From NCBI GenBank assembly GCA_017883605.1, contig JADGNH010000007.1, forward strand, positions 1 through 28,077: a stretch of DNA of 28,077 nucleotides. Reading direction: 5' to 3'. The notes under the pieces were generated by a model. It was not told the DNA's origin and searched no databases. It saw nothing but the letters and a program-made list of their open reading frames with translations. This document shows, one piece after another, positions 23,505 through 28,077 of this stretch. This DNA comes from Methanobacteriaceae archaeon. Its GTDB lineage: Archaea; Methanobacteriota; Methanobacteria; Methanobacteriales; Methanobacteriaceae. Within the stretch, counting starts at the first letter, position 1, and each line of letters begins with the position of its first letter. A program made the translations under genes and the position numbers.

Positions 23505-23537
23505 ATGCTATTTAACATGAAAAATAATGTAGTTTAA
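23505..23537 (+). CDS. Possible 10-residue leader peptide with strong ribosome site
   Basis: On the plus strand GGAGGGTGAT (23495-23504) is followed at once by ATG and a 10-codon frame (MLFNMKNNVV, stop TAA). Nothing on the plus strand follows for over 2 kb, and all neighbours are on the minus strand. The spacing between ribosome site and ATG is short. It may be a relic gene start or chance. Confidence 0.2.
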   Translation: MLFNMKNNVV

Positions 23538-23611
23538 TGATCATTTAACTTAAAAAAAAAGAAAAAGAAATTTTTAACTCATTAAGAAAGAATTTTTAGA
23601 TAAACTATGAC

Positions 23612-24076
23612 TCAGGGTAAAAGCTGGCTGAAAATACCAACAACTTTTTCTACACTTTTTTCAACTTCTTTTGAAACATCTTGGGTCATATCCATATTTT
23701 TAGGTTGAATTCCAATTAGAATCATATTTGCGTCTGTTACAGATTCAAGGTATTTTATTAAAAAAGAGAGGGGCATGGCATGGGTTGAAATGCTGTAGTT
23801 CCCAATTTCATCCTTATCAACGATACGTATATACCCGGGGTTTTTTTTCATATCCACGGCATCGACAAAAATTATATTCGTAGGATTTTCTTTTCTAATG
23901 AGGCCAGTATAGTTTTCAGGAACTGTTCCACCATCAAGAGATACTATATTGTCCATTTCTGAAAATAGACTGGAAAGTTTCTGGATTATTAAAGGTCCGA
24001 CACTGTCGTCACCCCGCATTTCATTTCCTATGCCCAAAAATACTATTTTAGAATAATTTTTAAGAAATTTTCTCAA
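23612..24076 (-). CDS. hycI: Hydrogenase maturation protease (HycI/HyaD family)
   Basis: A 154-residue endopeptidase of the family that trims the C-terminal tail of a [NiFe]-hydrogenase large subunit once nickel is inserted. The signature FLGIGNEMRGDDSVGP lies at the N terminus. The nickel-sensing triad can be placed at E19 (GNE), D72 (FVDAVD) and H99 (ISTHAMPL), matching the HybD/HycI residues Glu16, Asp62 and His93. The length is usual for the family. It starts at a TTG (24076) and overlaps the methyltransferase stop by 17 nt. Client hydrogenase (Frh, Mvh or Ech/Eha-like) cannot be told from sequence. The nearby nickel regulator NikR fits the theme. Confidence 0.88.
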   Translation of the reverse strand: MRKFLKNYSKIVFLGIGNEMRGDDSVGPLIIQKLSSLFSEMDNIVSLDGGTVPENYTGLIRKENPTNIIFVDAVDMKKNPGYIRIVDKDEIGNYSISTHAMPLSFLIKYLESVTDANMILIGIQPKNMDMTQDVSKEVEKSVEKVVGIFSQLLP

Positions 24077-24782
24077 TTTCAGTTCTAATACTATTTAATC
24101 CACCACCCATTACATAACTTAAATTTAACTTTACTTCACCACCTTTCTCAACATCTAATTTTTCTGTGGGGATTATTAAAGGCGGGTTGAGCATTGGTGT
24201 GGGTCCGCATATTATGTGTGGGGTTATGAGAGTGAAGGTGGTTATTTTTAAGCCTGAAAACATCCCATTTTTATTTATTTTCATATGGATTTTAAAGTCC
24301 CCTCGGGGGTTTATTGGAGTTCTAAAATCGTAATGGCTGTAGATAGTGAGTGGACCAAGTAATTGGTGGTAGGGTTTCCCGTTCTCCTCGTAACATAGGT
24401 ATTCCGTATTTGTGTGGAGTGGTTCAACACCATTTAAGATTCCCTGCGGAATAACGTCTCCATCTTTTTTAAGATAGTCTAAGACAGAATTGAGAACAGG
24501 AACCTGTTCTTCATCTATTAGAGCGGTATCCAGCATTTCACAAATTATCAGGTCTGCTTTCTCTGGAAAATGAACTTTTCTGGCATCTCCTTCTATAAAA
24601 AAAATATTTTTAAATTTCTCCAGACAGGATCTGGTTTTTTCAGCCACTAAGGGGTTCTTTTCCACTGCGTAAATAAAATTAGAATAGGGAACAGCCCAGG
24701 TACTGAGTATCCCTGAACCTGTTCCTAAATCGTAAACAATTCCTTTGGCTTTCTCATTTATGGCTTCATAAAAACCGGCCAA
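24060..24782 (-). CDS. Class I SAM-dependent methyltransferase, start uncertain
   Basis: A methyltransferase of at least 240 residues with a Rossmann SAM site: motif I VYDLGTGSGILST, acidic strand end YAVEKNP, and GDARKV. This is followed by ICEMLDTALIDEEQVPVL, which resembles the double-glutamate loop of protein arginine methyltransferases. A beta-rich C-terminal half also fits that group, but the substrate is unknown. The coordinates use a TTG at 24782. However, the same frame is open 17 codons further upstream (to a TGA at 24836-24834) and encodes a plausible continuation (TSYHHDLTSDPQRLAGFYEA). No ATG, GTG or TTG exists there, but an ACG at 24821 follows GGTG by 5 nt. It overlaps hycI by 17 nt. 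Confidence 0.75.
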   Translation of the reverse strand: MAGFYEAINEKAKGIVYDLGTGSGILSTWAVPYSNFIYAVEKNPLVAEKTRSCLEKFKNIFFIEGDARKVHFPEKADLIICEMLDTALIDEEQVPVLNSVLDYLKKDGDVIPQGILNGVEPLHTNTEYLCYEENGKPYHQLLGPLTIYSHYDFRTPINPRGDFKIHMKINKNGMFSGLKITTFTLITPHIICGPTPMLNPPLIIPTEKLDVEKGGEVKLNLSYVMGGGLNSIRTEIEKIS

Positions 24783-25021
24783 TCTTTGAGGGTCTGAAGT
24801 GAGGTCATGGTGATAGGACGTTTTTACACCGTTTCAAATTTCTTATTATTGAAATTATTCTTGTGAAATTGTATTAATTGTGATAATTTAAGACTCTATT
24901 AATATTCATAGTATTTCCTCTATCAAATATCAATAGATATTTCTATAATTATCAATTAAATGTCCTATCTTATCGTTCGTCATTTAATTTAATCTATCTT
25001 ATTTATTGCCCTTTCACTTGT

Positions 25022-25432
25022 TTAATCTATATTTTCGCCACTGGCGGTGCTAGTTAGCTTGACGTGTTCCACACCTTTTAGCCTCATTATCTTTTCGGTT
25101 AAGTCGCGGATGTATTTAACGTCGCCTTTAACTACTATAACTTCCAGACAGTACTTTTCTGTCATGTGAACGTGCATTACTGCGTTTATATACTCTCTGA
25201 AGTCATGTTGGATGTCGGTGAGGTCTTCCATCACACCGGTGTAGTGATGGTCATATATTACAGCGAGTATTCCTATTCTACTGCCTTCCATCTCGTTCAT
25301 CCATTGGTAACGTACTATATAGTCTTTTAAAGCGTCTCTGATGCCTTTTGATCGTGATTGGTATCCGCGATCTTTTAGTACTTCGTCAAATTCTTTTAAG
25401 AGCTTTTTAGGCAATGACATACTTATTCTCAT
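25022..25432 (-). CDS. nikR: Nickel-responsive regulator NikR
   Basis: A 136-residue ribbon-helix-helix repressor that binds DNA when loaded with nickel and controls nickel uptake. Residues 1-45 form the RHH domain (MRISMSLPKKLLKEFDEVLKDRGYQSRSKGIRDAL). The C-terminal ACT-like domain carries the nickel ligands. Starting at the ATG at 25432 they fall at H76 (DIQHDF), H87 and H89 (VMHVHM) and C95 (EKYCLE), the same numbers as in E. coli NikR. A TTG three bases upstream is an alternative start. GGAGGG provides the ribosome site and TTTAAATA (about 25485-25492) a TATA box. A palindrome ATGGCA-N6-TGCCAT stands just upstream of that, possibly its own operator. No nickel transporter gene is in the window. 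Confidence 0.95.
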   Translation of the reverse strand: MRISMSLPKKLLKEFDEVLKDRGYQSRSKGIRDALKDYIVRYQWMNEMEGSRIGILAVIYDHHYTGVMEDLTDIQHDFREYINAVMHVHMTEKYCLEVIVVKGDVKYIRDLTEKIMRLKGVEHVKLTSTASGENID

Positions 25433-25895
25433 CAAGGTTTTTTCCCTCCATTACATATTTATTATAATAATACTAATTCCACCTATTTAAATCTTGTTAT
25501 TATGGCACAATATTGCCATCTAAAAACAATATTTATTAAACTTCCATATTCTCATATATAAACTTAATATTAAACCATAAAATTCATACTATTTTATGGT
25601 GTTTTTAGTATTAAAACTTTATTTGATTAGACAATGTTGTTTTATGTGTACAAAGTTGTAGGTTGAAAATTTCAATCCCTAAAATTTCATGAATCTCTTG
25701 ATAATTCAGATAAAGTTTTTCATAAGTCTCATGATAATTCAAAAGGTAAAAGGTCGGTTTCCTAAGATTTCCATAACCTTGGTTCCACAAAATACTAATC
25801 CTATCCATCCACATAAAATTACTAATCCTAATTCATAAAAAATATAATTTTATAACACTGCATTTTATAATATTAGAATAATTAGGAGTGGTAGA
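25433..25895. promoter_or_regulatory. Divergent nikR/CBS-gene intergenic region
   Basis: 463 bp holding the nikR promoter (TATA near 25485-25492), the palindrome ATGGCACAATATTGCCAT (25502-25519), and an inverted repeat ACCATAAAATTCATACTATTTTATGGT (about 25574-25600; arms of ten bases, a candidate hairpin). Imperfect direct repeats follow: GATAATTCA at about 25699 and 25732, and TACTAATCCTA at about 25793 and 25820. A 67-codon minus frame across 25611-25814 shows no protein-like character. CBS-gene signals (ATAATTTTATAACA, GGAGTGGT) lie at the right end. Confidence 0.5.
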
Positions 25896-26294
25896 ATGAA
25901 AGTTAAAGAAGCCATGAATCAAGGCGTTATGACAGTTGATCCCGACATAAAACCTTGGGAAGCATTCCAGAAGATGTACAAAGATGGTGTTAGAAGACTT
26001 TTTGTAATGGATGAGGAGAAACCAGTGGGAGTAGTATCTTACTCGGATCTTATAGCAATTTTATGGAGTATAAAACCCAACAAAGACGAAATGAGTTCAC
26101 TCAAAATCTCTGATATAATGTCAGATAATATAGTAACCATATCTGCTGACGATGGGATAGAAGATGCTGCAAATCTAATGGTTAGGGCTGATATCTCTGG
26201 ACTTCTTGTTTTAGAGGATGAAAAACCCGTTGGTGTCATAACCAGAACCGATATCTGCCGGTTAGTAGCTGCCGAAGTGCTGGTGCCGATATAA
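25896..26294 (+). CDS. Two-CBS-domain protein
   Basis: A 132-residue protein made of a single Bateman module (two CBS domains) and nothing else. The first runs from VKEAMNQGVMTVDPDIKPWEAFQKMYKDGVRRLFVMDEEKPVGVVSYSDLI. The second runs from ISDIMSDNIVTISADDGIEDAANLMVRADISGLLVLEDEKPVGVITRTDICRLV. Both have the GVxS/TxxD/DI adenosyl-ligand motif (VVSYSDL, VITRTDI). Such stand-alone modules sense AMP, ATP, SAM or NADH and act on a partner, and archaeal members include SAM binders. The partner is not evident from the neighbours. It has a GGAGTGGT ribosome site and its own promoter, and a hairpin/T-run terminator follows. Confidence 0.9.
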   Translation: MKVKEAMNQGVMTVDPDIKPWEAFQKMYKDGVRRLFVMDEEKPVGVVSYSDLIAILWSIKPNKDEMSSLKISDIMSDNIVTISADDGIEDAANLMVRADISGLLVLEDEKPVGVITRTDICRLVAAEVLVPI

Positions 26295-26325
26295 GTTTAT
26301 TTAATCAGAAATAATACATGAAACC

Positions 26326-26402
26326 ATTGATAACATCAATATAGTTTTTTAATCCATTTTTTATTTTAAATCCATTTTTTAAACATTGATGTTATTTTTT
26401 TA
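26326..26402 (+). terminator. Inverted repeat with T-run after the CBS gene
   Basis: ATAACATCAAT (26330-26340) and ATTGATGTTAT (26385-26395) are perfect complements 44 nt apart, and the right arm is followed by T7. The left arm also sits inside a small hairpin of its own, ATTGAT-AAC-ATCAAT (26326-26340), so two structures compete. The loop contains a duplicated AATCCATTTTTTA. Confidence 0.6.
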
Positions 26403-26504
26403 ATCGTTTTTAATATGAAATGTCAAGATATTGAAATATAATTAAAAAAAGCTTTTAACCTAATATTATAGATAATTGGATAATAACTAAAAATATGGAT
26501 TAAA

Positions 26505-26578
<74 letters not shown>

Positions 26579-26579
26579 G

Positions 26580-26654
<75 letters not shown>

Positions 26655-26702
26655 ATAGATTGTTTTGTTGTTTTTGGGCAGCATACCATGGTTTTGGGCT
26701 TA

Positions 26703-26713
26703 TTATATATAAA
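26703..26713 (-). promoter_or_regulatory. TATA box of the tRNA-Gly pair
   Basis: TTTATATATAA on the minus strand, an ideal archaeal TATA box. It lies about 50-60 bp before the mature 5' end of tRNA-Gly(GCC), implying a leader of roughly 25-30 nt removed by RNase P. Confidence 0.75.
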
Positions 26714-27187
26714 TTTTTAGGTTGTTGATATTGGTAATATACCATTAAAATTCTTAGATAAATTAATATGAATCTAGGGGAAAAATTTTTCTAAAAAGAA
26801 GTTTCATTACTATATGTATTAATAGGCCAGATTTATAGCGGGTTTAAGGCTTTAGAAATATTAATTTTTAATGCTGTTAACAGCTTGAACAATATTAATA
26901 GTTCAATTAATTTTAAACAGGAATTAGAAAAATAAGATAATTTAAGATAGATTTTAGAATGAATTGGGTATTATACCTTATTTATCAGGGCTTCTTAATT
27001 TTAATTCGAAATATTTTCGAAATATTTATATAGTTGGTAAAAGGAAACTTACTTCCGATCATATCTTTAGATGAACAAAATTCGATAAATTTAAACCAAA
27101 AATCGATAAATTTATATTTCAGTTAAAAACCATTCTTTTTGGTTTAAAAAATTTGAGGTTTTTTTGGAAAGAAAGGAGGGATAAAAG
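26714..27187 (+). promoter_or_regulatory. Leader/control region of the DASS transporter gene
   Basis: 474 bp with no open frame but several ordered signals. GCTGTTAACAGC (26873-26884) is a perfect 12-bp palindrome, abutted by TTGAAC-N10-GTTCAA (26885-26906). Two TTCGAA hexamers at 27005-27010 and 27016-27021 (11 bp apart) lead directly into the TATA box TATTTATATAG (27023-27033). TCGATAAATTTA occurs at 27082-27093 and 27103-27114, exactly 21 bp apart. The small hairpin AAACC/GGTTT lies at 27127-27145. AAGGAGGGAT (27173-27182) is the ribosome site. The expected transcript leader is about 130 nt. Confidence 0.5.
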
Positions 27188-28077
27188 ACGAATATCAATT
27201 TAAAAGTGATTGGCATACCTTTGGCTATATTGGCGTTTGTAGTGGTTATGCTGATTCCTACGCCTGGTCTGAGTTATGCGGGACATGCAGCAATGGCGCT
27301 TTTAATTTTTGCTATAGTCATGTGGGTCACTGAGGCTCTGCATCTGGCGGTTACATCGCTTTTACTGCTTTTTATTCAGCCCATAATAGGGGTGGCCACT
27401 TTTCCTATCGCAGTTATTGGATTTGCCAATCCCATTATCTTCCTGATGATCGGTGGGTTCATAATTGCAGAAGCCATAAGAAAAAGCGGACTAGCAGCAC
27501 GTTTAACCTATAATATGCTCAATCGTTTTGGTACCACTCCAGATAGAAGCATTTTTGTGGTTGTTTTCTCTACAGGGCTTCTTTCAGCTTTTATAGAGAA
27601 TGTAGTGGCCTATGCTATGTTACTCCCCATCATCAAAGAGATCATATCGTTGATGGGTGTAAATGATCCAGAAAAAGGGAAGAGTAACTTTGCCAAATCC
27701 ATGGTTTTAGGTGGATCTTACGGTTCTCTGGCCGGTGGATTTGGAACAGAGATTGGAACCGCCCCCAACCTGATGGCTGCTGCCTACACTCACCTGCCCT
27801 TTGTATACTGGATGATCTTTGGTTTTCCACTGGCCTTTATACTGATGACTATCATTTGGAAATGGCTGGGAAGAGTATACAAATCAGAAATTAAGGGTGT
27901 AGTTGGTGGAATGGAAACTATAGCCGCTAAAAAAGAAGGTCTGGGACCTATGAGTAGGGCAGAAAAGATCACCACAGTGATACTGCTTTTCACCATAGGA
28001 CTGTGGGTTACCACCAGCATCACTGGACTCGACAGTTTCTCGGTAGCCCTTATAGGCGCAGTTCTGCTATTTGCCAC
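27188..28077 (+). CDS. DASS-family (SLC13-like) anion/sodium symporter, 5' part
   Basis: N-terminal 296 codons of a polytopic transporter of the divalent-anion:Na+ symporter family (dicarboxylates, sulfate or phosphate), running off the window. Seen in order are a first helix (LKVIGIPLAILAFVVVMLIPTP), AIVMWVTEALHLAVTSLLLLF (family form W-x-TEA-x-P), IIFLMIGGFIIAEAIRKSGLAAR, the hairpin region LLSAFIENVVAYAMLLPI, and GGSYGSLAGGFGTEIGTAPNLM. Where many DASS proteins have SNT in the first hairpin, this one has ENV. The frame is open from a TAA at 27182-27184. No ATG occurs until residue 24, which would cut off the first helix. The ACG at 27188 is 7 nt after AAGGAGGG and is taken as the probable start or mutated start; GTG at 27206 is an alternative but 25 nt from the ribosome site. 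Confidence 0.85.

Noticed and set aside
25611..25814. 67-codon minus-strand frame in the nikR/CBS intergenic region
   Set aside because: Composition follows the local AT bias, there is no ribosome site before its ATG, it spans imperfect repeats, and no family resemblance is seen.

Overview
The window is a chromosomal segment of a methanogenic archaeon, most likely of the order Methanobacteriales (Methanobacterium-like). It carries a pseudomurein-type cell-wall cluster (three Mur-ligase-family proteins, a MraY-family transferase and a CarB-like ATP-grasp protein). It also carries a PAN proteasome ATPase with a C-terminal MYG tail, an AqpM-type aquaporin, an anaerobic-cobalamin reductase, NikR and a hydrogenase maturation protease. 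tRNA genes lack an encoded CCA, start sites have archaeal GGTGAT/GGAGG ribosome sites, and intergenic DNA is very AT-rich with TTTATATA-like promoters. No phage, transposon or CRISPR array is visible.

Layout. 1-676: 5' part of carA (minus). 937-4353: a RimI-type acetyltransferase (minus) diverging by 22 bp from a UPF0146 gene and an overlapping P-type Ca2+-ATPase (plus). 4419-5219: cbiJ/cobK. 5339-5400 (minus): a C/D box guide RNA with all four boxes and two 12-nt guides, not an open reading frame. 5548-8469: an unknown acidic helical protein (minus), then a HdeD-like membrane protein, a GadB-like glutamate decarboxylase and a small lipoprotein (plus), an arrangement reminiscent of acid-resistance genes. 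8603-10435: divergent PAN and an MBF1-like zinc-ribbon/HTH protein. 10720-11076: DUF356. 11240-12927: two translationally coupled secreted or membrane-anchored proteins, one with a POTRA-like (FtsQ/DivIB-like) layout. 13087-20519: the pseudomurein precursor cluster, all minus. 20932-23420: DUF2193 / DUF2180 / aqpM. 23612-25432: hydrogenase maturation protease, a methyltransferase and NikR. 25896-26294: a CBS-pair protein. 26505-26654: two tRNA-Gly genes 2 nt apart. 27188-end: a DASS-family transporter that runs off the window.

How it fits together. The minus-strand block 11.2-20.5 kb looks like an archaeal counterpart of the bacterial dcw cluster: lipid-carrier transfer (MraY-like), stepwise peptide addition (Mur ligases), an ATP-grasp enzyme and, just downstream, a possible FtsQ-like POTRA protein with a membrane-anchored partner. 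NikR, the HycI-type protease and the hydrogen-dependent lifestyle form a nickel/hydrogenase theme.

Most notable signals: the C/D box RNA; the POTRA-like protein beside the pseudomurein genes; non-canonical active-site motifs in one Mur ligase; two genes (the DASS transporter and the methyltransferase) whose conserved-looking reading frames begin at an ACG rather than ATG at the right distance from a ribosome site; and more than ten short (14-29 bp) tandem duplications placed at gene starts and stops, at least one of which has rewritten a protein C terminus.
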